Shown here in pieces: positions 23,245-34,326 of a stretch of 61,782 bases of DNA (positions are counted from its first letter, which is position 1; the number at the start of each line of letters is the position of its first letter). The DNA comes from Spinellus fusiger (Eukaryota > Mucoromycota > Mucoromycetes > Mucorales > Phycomycetaceae). The translations under genes and the position numbers were made by a program. The notes beneath the pieces were generated by a model. The model saw nothing but the letters and a program-made list of their open reading frames with translations. It was not told where the DNA came from and made no database searches. The stretch is from assembly GCA_025094145.1 (NCBI GenBank), contig JALLLS010000134.1, positions 1 through 61,782 on the forward strand, written 5' to 3'.

Positions 23245-24764
23245 CTAAACTCTGTTTTTCTTACTCTTGCTTAAACTTAGCTTACTCCTCTTTAACACAC
23301 GTTCCGTCACAGGTGGGTTATTTTCAATAGATCGCTTGTCTATATCTACATTTGAAGGTTCGAAGATGTTCTCTGTTAATAATGGCACTAGTGCCCGTAC
23401 TGTTGCTAGGTTTTCTGTTGGTGTAGGTTCTAGTGTTTGTTTTGTTGTTGGTACTTGTACAGGCATTGTTGGCACTGGCTTTAGTATTTGCTCTGGTCCT
23501 TGCCCTGGTCCTAGTCCTGTTGTAAGGTTTGGCATTGGGTTTGGCATTGGTGTTGATATTGGTGTTGATATTGGTGTTGATGCAGGTACTGGCTTTAGTT
23601 TCAGTGTTGACACTTGTTCTGGTATTTGATTTGGTGTTGGCGCTGTTATTGATTTTGGTTCTAGCTCTTTTACTGGTTCTGGTGCTGACACTGGTGCTTG
23701 AATTGTTTCTATCACTGGTTCTGGTGCTGACACTGGCAATAGTGTTAGCATTGATTCTAGTGTTGACACTGATTCTGGTAGTAGCATTGGCTTTGGTGCT
23801 AGTGATTGAACCGACTCTGGCTTTTCATGCAATAAAAAATGAGAAACAATAGGTGTGTCTGTAATGGAAGTCAATTCCTTTCTCTTCTTATGTGATAACG
23901 AGAGTCCTTTTCTGGGCTGTGTTGTGACTATCTGAGGTTGCATATCCTGACTGTCTAATAGGTATGAACCCTGACTATTTAGTTGCTGTGGATCCTGACT
24001 AGCTATTTGCCGTATCTCTTGATCCCCAGTCGTTGGGATAGATTTTATGTTTTGACTATTCGTATACTGATCTTTTGATATACCTCTTCTATCTATGGGT
24101 GCACCATTAACAGCATGCTTTAAAGTGTGTTCCGAGGCTGTTTTTGTAAACAATTCATAATTTAGCTTGAATTCTCGGGCCTAAAATTGTCCAATAAATA
24201 TATATCAATCACTGATCAATACACCAAACCGCACTACCTACAATATCTGCATCAAGTGGGTCTTCTGGGTTGGGATAGGCCATAAGAGTAGAGAGTGAAA
24301 TGAGGGTTGTGGATAGGTTAAGAGAAGGTCTCCAGCCACCCGATACTCCTTTTTTAAGAATATCAGCACAAATACGCCCGCTTTCATCAATGTTAGGGTG
24401 ATAAATGGGTGTTTTAAAGCGAATCTGGGGAGGATCGAATGGATACTGGTGAGGAATATTAATGTCGAGTTGGAATAGACCTTTTTCATAAGGGGAATCA
24501 GGTGGGCCTTTAATATCTGGTATTATAGAAAGTTAGACCTATACACAAACGATTCTTCTTCTAGGGTCGGTTCCTACATGACTCTAACCGAGTAATATCA
24601 TCGTCTAGAGGATAGCACACAATGCCAGGCGGTGGATCCTTCTCTAAATCAGCTAGATAGAAAAGAGCAAGGAACGGTATATCAGAATGATATGCTCTAT
24701 GAGTACTGTCATGTCATTTACTTAGTTCTTTGCGCAGTCGATTCAACAGAATGCGTGAAGTCAT
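23245..24764 (-). CDS. UBE2T: Ubiquitin-conjugating enzyme E2, UBE2T-like, with long low-complexity tail
   Basis: Four exons (24764-24722, 24652-24578, 24516-24242, 24180-23245) join in frame into 442 residues. Residues 1-150 are a UBC fold. The HPN box is at 79-81 in IYHPNIDESGRICADILK with the catalytic Cys at 89, and SGGWRPSLNLSTTLISL plus NPEDPLDADI follow. Human UBE2T, the E2 that monoubiquitinates FANCD2 with FANCL, has the same HPNID-GRIC pattern and PPQIRF segment, so this is the best family match. The remaining 290 residues are a disordered Pro/Glu/Val/Thr-rich tail with repeats such as VSAPEPV, ending in a basic cluster (KRSKLSLSKSKKNRV) that may be a nuclear signal. Such a tail is absent from the 197-residue human protein. 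A role in interstrand-crosslink repair is inference from the family. Confidence 0.82.
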
Positions 24765-26025
24765 GACAAGGGCTTATTAAATAAATACTAATAAAAAATA
24801 CTGCCGGTTGATAAGTTTAAAAGTGTATGTAGAGTGACTGTGCTATTCAAGAGGCCGTTATTTTTATAAGAGAATCTGTAGTTTTCTTCTGCTATAGAGC
24901 CCCGGAGATGGATTGAAAAAGATACTATTATTGGGAATCTTCTATATAGTCTCCACTAGATGCTGGACCTGAACTTCTTCATGATTGAGACATCTTTCAT
25001 ATTCAATGTGCATGATTCGACTGTGAGAGGCATAGTGAAACACTTCAAAGAGACAAGCTTAGTAGAGGTGGCAGTGTGATGGTATGGGACTGCTTCATCA
25101 ATGGATGTGTTGGGAGATTGCTTATTTTATTATACAGAATAGACTCTGACAAGTATGTGGATGTCTTGGGAGAGGCCTGCTGCCATGAAAACAAATATAT
25201 CTCTATTAAGCCTTGGATTCATTTACAACCTACAGGAGGATAGTGATAGACCTTATATGAGTAAAACAACTTAATTAGAAGGCAGTAGATAGCGTAGTGA
25301 TGAGTTTTCACTAGTCCTTACATAGTCCTGATCTCAATCCAATATATCCTCTGTAAGCTCAACTGAACACCATTAGGAATAACAAGAGGGTATATTCTGC
25401 CAAGGAGAAGCTGTTGACTGCCCTAATGCTGGAACGAGGTACAATATCAAAGGCAATAGACACCCTCATTGCCAACATGGGGCAGATATGCCAGGCTGTT
25501 ATCGATGTCAGTAACTGATAGTGGTTACTAAATAACCTTACAATAAAACCACTTTTATGTATTATCAACACTCTTATCCTTATCTATTGAAAATTCCACG
25601 TCTTTAGCTAATGAATTTATGAAGTTATAATATTATTAAGAAAAGTATGAATATAAAAGAAGACTTTTGCCCCATTTACTATTTTCAATTGCCATGCACT
25701 TTTTATTGTATCCTCTCTTATAAATGTTCACTTGATATTGAGAACAGCATACTATTATTCAATATCAAAAGAGGAATAAATAAGGATTATAGTACATAAC
25801 AGATTTAATGGATCATGTAGGGTACGCAGAATCCAATGTTCAGTAGGCCTGAAGAATAAGTTTATCATAATCTGAAAATGACCTATCTCAAATTCAATAG
25901 AAACACTGTAGACCGAAAAATAAATAAAAATAATTTTCACTTTCCGATTGTCTGTGTAGAAGGATGACAGGCACAAATAGTTGTAGCTGTAGCTTTCATT
26001 GTATTTTTACTCTTATTACTGCCTA
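24765..26025. other. Intergenic region with Tc1 relic
   Basis: This is the region between the divergent starts of the E2 gene and the WD40 gene. It is mostly occupied by an old Tc1/mariner relic (about 24980-25650), leaving roughly 200 bp of 5' flank for the E2 gene and 370 bp for the WD40 gene. Confidence 0.5.
25000..25650 (+). pseudogene. Tc1/mariner transposase relic (family B)
   Basis: Shattered coding sequence on the plus strand shows GGSVMVWDCF near 25070, a DLNP-like block (tagtcctgatctcaatcc near 25325) and the C-terminal signature about ten codons long, NMGQICQAVI-like, near 25470-25510, all with stops and shifts. The 3' part matches the minus-strand relic at 56343-57270 (the complement reads the same in ATTGCCAACATGGGGCAGAT and flanks). 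Ends were not resolved. Confidence 0.65.
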
Positions 26026-27271
26026 ATGACAGCCATTGATGTACAATCATGCTTTGATATTCTTCTTCCATTTCAACCTGTGAGACGTATTGAACTAGGC
26101 CTGGGAGACAACTATGTATTTGACGTCGTAATGAACAGTAAATATGTAGCAGCTTCTGCCTCGGACCACTTTATCCGTGTTTACGACTTGAACACCCTTC
26201 AACTTGGCCACACACTGTCTTTTCACACAAAGAAAATAGCAAAGATGAAACAAGTAAATGAGAACTTTTTGTTTTCAGCTTCAGAAGACGGAACACTCGC
26301 ACGGTGGGATTTAAGAATAGGAGAAGGTCCTGTTCAGATATTCCAATGTAAGATAATAAACATACAATAGAGTCCCTCTGATCAGGAAAGATATTAGACA
26401 ATAGACCTTTATCTGCCTTTGATATCAACTGCAATGACTCTATGGCAGTTGTAGGCACAGAGTTTGTTTCTAGTACAGAGGAGGCTGAAATAGGATTTTT
26501 TGATTCTCGTCAAGCAAGTTTATTATCAAAGTTTGTTGAGTCCCATGGAGATGATGTGACAGAGGTAAAGACAAATTTATAGATATACATATCTTCACAC
26601 AAGTGTGGGATTAAACAAGAGCCAGGAGCTGATGGCGGATCTCTATAGATTCAATGCCATCCCACTTTGCCTGCTCAATTGATTTCTTGTTCTACAGATG
26701 GTCTTGTCAACCATTACGATGTTACAGAATTCGATGAAGAAGAAGCACTTATATCTGTAGTAAACTCGGGTTCTTCCGTTAACAAAGCAGGCTATTTTGG
26801 ACCCAATGCAGAGTATTTATACTGTTTAACTCACCAAGAAACCTTTTCTCTACACACATTAGAGGTAAGCCGAACAAAGTTGAGATCTAAAAAGATGAAT
26901 TTGAATAGCTAAACATGGGTTAAAATAGGGTGATTTGATTTGTGATTATGGGGATATACGCAATGTTGGTTTGGTATCTGTAGATTATGCTATTGATTGC
27001 AGCTATGATTCCATCTCACAAAGATTCTACCTTGTCACAGGAAATAATGAGTAAGTAAGAAGTATAATAACTCACTAATAATATGGGGTCTAGAGGTGAT
27101 ATCAATATGTTTCATGTCAATATCGGCCAACTTCAACATTGTCAGACGCTTAAGGCTGAAAAGGGGCACTCTGATATTGTAAGATCTCTTTCATGGAACC
27201 ATCATACACAAAGCATCGTTTCTGGTGGTGAAGATGGTGTTTTATGTGCATGGCAGGCACAGTCATCTTAA
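26026..27271 (+). CDS. WDR89: WD40-repeat protein, WDR89-like
   Basis: Five exon blocks on the plus strand start at ATG 26026 and end at TAA near 27269. The blocks are about 26026-26347, then GKILDNRPLSAFDIN or its spliced part to about 26563, 26650-26862, 26930-27050 and 27083-27271. WD repeats are visible as SASDHFIRVYDLNT, SASEDGTLARWDLR, SCSTDGLVNHYDV and VSGGEDGVLCAWQ. The segment SSVNKAGYFGPNAEYLYCLT, the GDLICDYGDIRNVG block and the final HSDIVRSLSWN follow the order of WDR89, a conserved beta-propeller of poorly known function. A beta-propeller scaffold role is inferred. It converges with the lipase gene (357 bp between stop codons). Confidence 0.8.
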
Positions 27272-27627
27272 TACTATAGAGAAACAGAGTAGATAGTGAC
27301 AAATATATAGAATAAAAAGATGATTCTCTTGTTTATATATCCATCTATCTTAAATTGTATTTTATTCAATCAACTATAGAGAATAAATGGTTTATATTTA
27401 CTATCAATAGAGTCAGGATAGATAAAAGGCATTGGTACTTTCTTCTTTTTCTTTTATTTTGAGGGGCTATGAGATATAGACTGATTAAATACTTTAACAC
27501 TGCTGCAATTACTAACATTACTGCTAAACTACTGGACTACTAGTCTGTTACTAATAACCCGATTTTTACTCATCCATGTTGAGATAAGTTAGGGATCTAA
27601 ATACACGTAAACTCTTTGATTTTTTTT

Positions 27628-29187
27628 TCATTGGCAAGTACCAGTATTCGATCTAAAATAACTGAATTCAAATGTAAGTCTACTGTGATTCTTCTTAACC
27701 TTTTCTTACAGTAAATGGTCTTGTGCTCTTGTGAATGGCATAATAGAATTAGAGCAATCATTTGTTTCTAAATTATCATTACAGACTTCTTTTTTTTAAA
27801 AAATAAATAAATAAATAAATAAAAAGATAGAAGGTTAGAGAAGAAACAACAACAAAATAGAAAATACGAATGACTTACTAGGGAGCTCTCCATCTTTCTC
27901 GATCCAATATTCTGGACCAAAATGAAGAAATCCGAAGTCTTCAGCAGGAAGATGAGGAACAACTTTATTGATATATAAGATAAAAAACAGGAATAGTTAG
28001 TCATTCTAATGATTTTTATCATTGAGACACTAAGTGCTTACCATCAGCTTTATGTACTGTTCTTTTGACAGGAATACCAGTGCTTGCAAAATAGTGAGCA
28101 AATACAGAATTTCCAATACGAGGTCCACCTGTCAATCCATAGATAGAGAAACAATTAGACACAGCTCCATTTCCACTTTATATAGAATCAATATATCAAT
28201 AGACCTTACCATAGGAATATACATTCATGTTTTGAGCTGTGAATCGTTGATCAGTTTGGTATAAGTCTAGTGCGGAAAACATAGCAACAGCAGATCCGAG
28301 GGAATGTCTGACATTAGCAGTGTGCATGAATAACTAAGTGTGTACCATTATTTAGCTTACCCTGTGATATCAAATGTGTAGTCTGGATGAGCAGTCATCT
28401 CCCTTTGCATTATAGGAACGACTTCCGGTGCAGTGTCCATGTAAGAATAATAAAATCCTAACCATAATAAAGAATATTAAACTAAACTTAACCACATCTA
28501 TAACACTTATTTTCTATTTACCTTGATGGACTAAAGATCCACTAACGTGAGGGTATTCTACTTTTGTAAATTCAGCATCCTATAATAACCGACATTTTTT
28601 GTTTAACATTTTTTGTTATTCAAGTTCAATCACTTACAGAGATAAAGTTTCGAAGTGAGCTTGACCCTACAAAACAATGAAAATGATTAATCTGAGTATC
28701 TCTCCACTTAAGATAATATTTTAAAATTACTATGCTTATCGCTTGTATTACCTCTAAAGACTAGATGAATGACCTTGTTTTGTTCATCTCGAAGAATATA
28801 GCCTTGCATATCATACTCATCAGTGTGAAAAGTGTAGATAAGCTTAGGGTGAGCACCAAATTCATCACAAAACCCACACGACCATTCCTGCTTATAGATA
28901 ATAGTTCTACAATAGGAAGCGCCTGCCAATGCAGCATGATACGCCAGTATTTTAGCTGTTCTGGCATTGCACTGTTGAATTTTCTTCTCTGTTGTATGAG
29001 AATCCAAATAAGGTGTATCTCCATTGCTAGATGCTTTTCGATCATTTCTTGAACTTGTGTCGGGAACTTTATATCGGTAGGATTCACTAGGTGTGTAGCT
29101 TTTGTCAATTCTTTTCGGTATGTATCCTGCCAAAACTTTATTACACAAAAAGATGCATAGATAGGTTATAATAAGTGAAAGTTTCAT
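27628..29187 (-). CDS. Secreted class 3 triacylglycerol lipase, Rhizomucor miehei type
   Basis: About nine short exons from ATG 29187 to TGA 27628-27630 encode a signal peptide (MKLSLIITYLCIFLCNKVLA), a pro-like region and a lipase_3 domain. The domain shows VIHLVFRGN, the nucleophile elbow GHSLGSAVAMFSALDLY (formed across an intron near 28310), YSYGGPRIGNSVFAHYF, KRTVHKAD-VVPHLP with the catalytic Asp, FGFLHFGPEYWI, and CNDNLETNDCSNSI-PFTRAQDHL with the catalytic His. The last exon gives YFRSNTGTCQ, whose Cys matches the C-terminal disulfide Cys of the R. miehei enzyme. It hydrolyses ester bonds of fats outside the cell. A TATATA box lies about 70 bp upstream, next to a TGTGTA microsatellite at 29230-29262. 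Confidence 0.88.
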
Positions 29188-29231
29188 AATAGAAATTGAT
29201 GTTAAATTAAATTAGATGAGAAGGATAAATG

Positions 29232-29262
<31 letters not shown>

Positions 29263-30217
29263 AATATATAAAAAGAAGTGATTCTTAAATTCAATCTTTG
29301 TTAATTTATAGGATCAGTGTTTATTTTTATTTTTATTTTTGGATACTTGTGTTCTAGTCACTATAATTGATCTATAGTATAAGAAATCCACTTATTCTGA
29401 ATACAAGGTGTTGGTACATATTTTAAAAATGAAAATGAGGCTTTCCCCTTAACATCAAGGAGAGAACAAGATGTATGAACCAAAAAGAAATGACACCATT
29501 GAGGATTGAGCAATGGTGAAATAGTATAAAATCAAAAATATCTCTGTCAATATCAAGATAGAAAGCCATCACTATAGCAAGGCAATTTCTATAGAAACGA
29601 TCATATATCAATATCTTCATATTTATATTACTGTTTAATATCCAGATTTAAGGTTCATTTATAGTAACAAACAAAAGACCTATTTTACGATTATCTAAAA
29701 GAATATTAAATAAACTAAATTAGTAATTTACCAATTGAAGATATTTAAAGTAAGTTTACAATGATAAGAAAAAAAAGTATAACTGTTTTTATTTATCGAT
29801 TGAGGAGTAAAACAGATCCTGAGCTATTTCTCCCTTTCTTTTCCAAAAGCATACTTTAACATATGTTTTATCTTATCTTCTCCTTTTCTCTATAGAAAGC
29901 TTATGAGTAAACTTCCAGTAAAGTTTTATCATTCTTAAATATAGTCATTGAGATAATTGAGCAGAGAAATTCAACAAGCTTAGATATTTAATATTAAATT
30001 TAGGTGACAAAAGAATGAAGCAAACTCAAATTCTATAATGATACCTCAGTGAATGTTTTTATGACTTTAACCACAATTGTTATTGTTTTATAAATATATT
30101 AGATTTAATATCATCTACACTTTTTTCTCATGAATATGAGATAAAATATAAGAGCAACAACCCACAGATTTAGACAATTTTTGTTCATGAGTCATCGATA
30201 AACAACATGAGTATTTT
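29263..30217. other. AT-rich intergenic region
   Basis: No coding sequence, RNA gene or transposon was recognised between the lipase promoter and the Tc1 element at 30220. It contains a short TTTTTA run (29320-29338) and otherwise AT-rich DNA. Confidence 0.45.
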
Positions 30218-30219
30218 TA

Positions 30220-31593
30220 CAGTGTCCGGTGTAAACATTATAATTCTTTTCATTTTCCCGATATAATTCTTGTATAGGAAAATACTTATTTTTTATCATA
30301 AAAACACACATTAAACACATAATAGAGACTTCAAAATTGGATGAAGTATAAAAAAGGTCAAGAGGATAATATATACCTATTTATTGGGTGGAAACCCTTA
30401 GTATTTGGTGTTTCCACCATTGGCCTCTATAACAGCTCTACATCTCCAATGCATGCTATTGATGAGGTTGTTGGTAACCTCCTTGGATATCTTGTCCCAT
30501 TATTGGACCAGAAGAGCCTTTAAATCCTGGAGGGTGCCTGCTGAGGTCATTCTCTTTCGAACTGATATGTTCAGCTCCTCCCAAAGATGCTCAATTGGGT
30601 TCAGGTCAGGGCCTTGGGAGGGCCACCCCTCCATCGTGACTATGACCCTCTCATCCTTCCATTTCCTAGTCTCCTTACTAGTATAGCAACTGGCATTGTC
30701 CTCTTGAAGAACATTGCCTACCACTGGATTCAGTGCCGAAAGACGAACCAGATTGGGGCAATGGGTCTTCTCTAAAATACCGGTGTATTTGGCACTATTG
30801 ATGGACCCCTCCACCGTAACAAGTCTATCAACACCTTCACCAGAAAAGGAATCCCACAACATCACACCACCACCACCATCACCACCACCAAAATTCATCT
30901 TTGACTTGAAATTCTTTGGGAGCAGTTCCTCCTTCCTGTGCACTACTCTGTTACGGCTGTTATTGCTCATTAACTGGTACTTTGACTCATCGGACCAGAT
31001 GACCGCCTTCTAGTCTTCATCTGTTCAACAAAGGTAGCTTCTAGTCTAATTAAGCGTCAAATTCTTGTTTTTAATGCTGAGAGAAGGTTTATCAACCACC
31101 CTGGAAGAAGAAAGGCCTATCCTCTTTATCATTTCTCTAAAAGTGCTCATCCACACTTTGGTGTTCATCTGCTTGCAAAGTTGATCTATTGTCTGAAATG
31201 AATCCCTTTCCACCTTGGATAAGACTTCTCTATTGTCTCTCTCCATCAGAATAGACTTACACCTAAAGCCTCTTTCTGCTTTGAAACAGTCAGTTCCCCT
31301 ACATCTCCTCATGATAAGGTTGACAGCAGAATTAATAACACTAAACATAGCTACACTATCCACTTGTCTGGTGCTATTTACGGTGGCCTCCTGAACAATG
31401 ATTTGACAAGTAAAGTCATCAATATTCTTCTTTCTGTTTCCAATAGGCTTGGTGGTTTGTTCATTGGTGTTAGACATAATGGATGTTATAGCGGAAAAAG
31501 AAGAAATAAGGAATAAGCAAAAAAAAAGGATATATTTTGAGCAAAAAAAAGGTCGGGAAATGAAAAAGGTTATAGAGTTTACACTGGACACTA
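30220..31593 (-). mobile_element. Tc1/mariner element, family C
   Basis: The element is 1374 bp with imperfect inverted ends of about 44 bp, CAGTGTCCGGTGTAAACATT at the left and TAGTGTCCAGTGTAAACTCT (complement) at the right, both followed by a CATTTTCCCGA-like block. TA lies at 30218-30219 and 31594-31595. It carries one decayed transposase gene on the minus strand. The end sequence differs from families A and B. Confidence 0.87.
30398..31477 (-). pseudogene. Tc1 transposase (family C), broken by stops
   Basis: From ATG 31477 the first 140 codons are open and form the DNA-binding part (SVINSAVNLIMRR; CKSILMERDNREVLSKVERD). Three stops lie near 31046-31000, then the DDE part runs open from about 30990: IWSDESKY near 30985, LQEDNASCYTSKE near 30690 and PSQGPDLNPIEHLWEEL near 30600. 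One more stop lies near 30500 before the tail EANGGNTKY. The catalytic triad Asp-Asp-Glu is kept. A GGGDGGGG run replaces the usual short glycine turn before VMLWDSF and comes from a CCACCAT expansion in the DNA. Confidence 0.87.
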
Positions 31594-33280
31594 TATATCC
31601 ATTGGTTGATCGAGCCACGTCTACTCGAGAATTTAAGGTAGAGCCATCAGCTGGTAGCTTGCTCATTGAGGCTGCTGATGGGTGTGTTGAGCGGGAACGC
31701 CAACGACACCATAGAGTGCAAAGACTCCTTCAGCAACAGACGCTGTATCGTCACTTTTCCTCCGATCTCCCCTCTACCACCCATTCTTAACCCGTTTAAC
31801 AAAGCCAGAAGCTGCTAGTGTAGTTGTTGTATTTATTTTCAGGATTGTCCGAGTTGCTCTAAGTATCCCTCGTTGGATTTCGAATTGCCACAGGATGACG
31901 GTTATCTTTTTTAGTGTCCTGGTTTCCTTGCTGACTTTATGGCCTTTTGGATGTCTATTCATAATTCTTATTTTACCATCATTTCTCATTTACCATCATT
32001 TTTTCCTCATTTGAGGTTTTGTGTTTCTCTGTCCTTCTGTCTCTCATTCATTTGCATTTATTTATTTTCTACTTTTGTATTTGAAGTGTTTCTATATCTA
32101 TCCCATTTTTCCAAACGATCTCACAAGGTGGCCAATATGCCCAATGCGAGAATAGCAACCAACACCCAAAAATAAAAATAATAATACTTTGAACTGCATA
32201 TCCACTACAAAAATACATCTCTAATAGTAAAAAGGCGATGTTAAACATACATACAAGAATCTAACAGAATTGCTTTTGCATTAATTGATATTGAATAGAC
32301 ACCATATACTGGTGCATTTACAAATAGCGATTCTATGAATTCATTATTCTATTTTTATCATTCTATCTGATAAACTGTCATTCTAAATACAAAATAAAAG
32401 TAGAATCTTGAGGTACAAATACATTTATTTTTATTGATCCAACTTTCCATTGAATTTATTTAAAACAAAAGTATTACCTAATGGATAATCTATTGTGTTT
32501 TATTTGCATGTCAACAAGAAAAATTTATAATACTCTGGCAATTCTGGTATTTTATTTTTATTTTTAATATAACCATGAAATCATATATTCATTAAGGTTA
32601 AAGCATATAATACATGGATGTGTTCATTATACCTTTGTTCTATGTATGTAAATGTATGGAATTTTTTTGTACTAATACTTTAGAATACCTTTTTCTTTTT
32701 CTAATCTTCATAATGTTAGACAGTAAGTATATTTAAAGGTCAAGTAACTTTTAGCTCTTCTTTATTTACTTTTCCACTTGTATTTTCTCTCTCTCTTTCT
32801 TTTAATAAAAGAAATAATATCAGGATCGTATTTACGAAATTTCTAAATAGAAAATAAGGATGTATATAACGGGGGGTATACATATAGAAATATAGAAATA
32901 TAATTACTGAAAAATCACTTTTTAAGAAGGGCCAATCCGGCTATTTGATTAGTTGATGGATAATATGCAGTCATCTTCATTGAATTTATTATTTAATATT
33001 TGTTGGAAACTTAGTGATAAAAGGGAAAGGAGAGACTGTTTCTATTGTATGAAGATCTGTTCTTTATAGATGTTGACAAGTCAGCACACTATTTCATATA
33101 GATATTCAGAATATTACATTTGTGAGGAATAGGACAAGACAAAATATGGAAGATGATAGGGTATTTATTGCCTGTTTATGACTGGATTAGAGTTGGCTGT
33201 GATTGTGAGGAAAAAGCCTATAGTTTAAAGTAGTGTTAGAAACATCAAATAGTGTGGATTACTATTGCATTTAGAGAGTC
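31594..33280. other. Intergenic region with a coding-like island
   Basis: Most of the stretch is AT-rich with no recognised feature. The first 200 bp (31600-31790) is less AT-rich and open on the plus strand (it includes REFKVEPSAGSLLIEAADG and VERERQRHHRVQRLLQQQ), resembling a coding exon that I cannot assign. Beyond 31800 there are only scattered stops and T-rich tracts. Confidence 0.4.
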
Positions 33281-33289
33281 ATGGAAACC

Positions 33290-34118
33290 CCTAAAAAGTG
33301 AATGAGATGGATTCAAGACACCTGGAAAGATGTTATTAGAAAGGATCCATTTGCCTCATACAATTAACTGACATTGGGAATATTGAAGTTTGAGGTGGAT
33401 GTATGTAGAGACACCCTTATCAGCTACTGCAATCAGTTAGAGTGTGTATCCTTTTCTGTAGACCACAAGGCAGCCTTCACTGAAAAACACACAAAGAGAA
33501 ACAGCTTTGTTGGGCTAAGGGATATGCCAGTTGGACAAGTGATTAGTGGAGGTGTATCATTTAATCTGATGAGTCAACATACATTATGAAAAAGAGCAAT
33601 AGAGATGCCCGTGTCATTAAAATAGTTAGAGAACGTTATAGTAATAATCCTATTGTTCCAACAATGTAGCTTGGTGGCGATGGTGTGATGTTTTAGAGTT
33701 GCTATTAGGCTAATGGATTTGGCTCATTAGTCGTTGTTGATGGCACTGTAAACCAAGACGAATACATCACTATTTTAGTTGGTGAGTTCCATTCTTGGTA
33801 CATTGACTTGCGCCATATAGAATAACAGTGAGTTTTTGTTATAATAAAAGAGTGCTAGCTGTCATACCGGGGTCTATGCCAGATAGTGGGAAAAGACATA
33901 TCAAATTAGGGTTCTTTGGTTACTAGCCTACACAAATCCCTGACTTGAACTCAATTGAACATGTCTGATACGCCTTGGAAATATGAATTGAAGAAAGAAC
34001 GGTATCTATTATCAATGTAGAAAGTTAGTGTTAAACCTGCACAACTATGAGTTCAGAGTATCACAGACAGGTGTCAGGATGTCATTGATGCCAAAGAAGG
34101 TCATACAAAGTATTAACT
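33290..34118 (+). pseudogene. Tc1/mariner transposase relic (family D)
   Basis: A heavily decayed plus-strand transposase: HKAAFTEKHTKRNSF near 33460, a WSDEST-like position near 33560, GGDGVMF near 33675, LVVVDGTVNQDEYIT near 33730, a SCHTG-like block near 33857, a SLTQLN/NSIEH-like third motif near 33945, and the end KEGHTKY with TAA near 34118. Stops and shifts occur throughout. It lies about 200 bp before the second Fanzor-bearing element. Its ends were not found. Confidence 0.72.
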
Positions 34119-34326
34119 GTATTATTATCCTATTTTCGATAAATAAAGATGCTGAGACTTGATATGCTTAAGTTTGGAGCTTCTATATCAAATTTGAAGT
34201 GTTTTATTTAATTTTGAACATTTTCTATCTGTTTTGTCTTAATATTTATATTCAAAGGTATTCAATTCAATTGAGTGTGGTTATATTCACACTTTCTTGA
34301 ACAAGTATGTTTATCCTAATTATTTA

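Noticed and set aside
23529..23852. Leu/Val-rich membrane-like open frame on the plus strand
   Set aside because: It is the antisense of the repetitive Pro/Glu/Val tail of the E2 protein.
25999..26025. An upstream TTG start for the WDR89-like gene
   Set aside because: Eukaryotic initiation at ATG 26026 is in frame just downstream and fits the family N-terminus.
30830..30890. CACCACCATCACC run considered as a CRISPR-like or engineered His-tag array
   Set aside because: It is part of the transposase glycine run on the other strand. There are no repeat-spacer units, and the flanks are natural transposon sequence.
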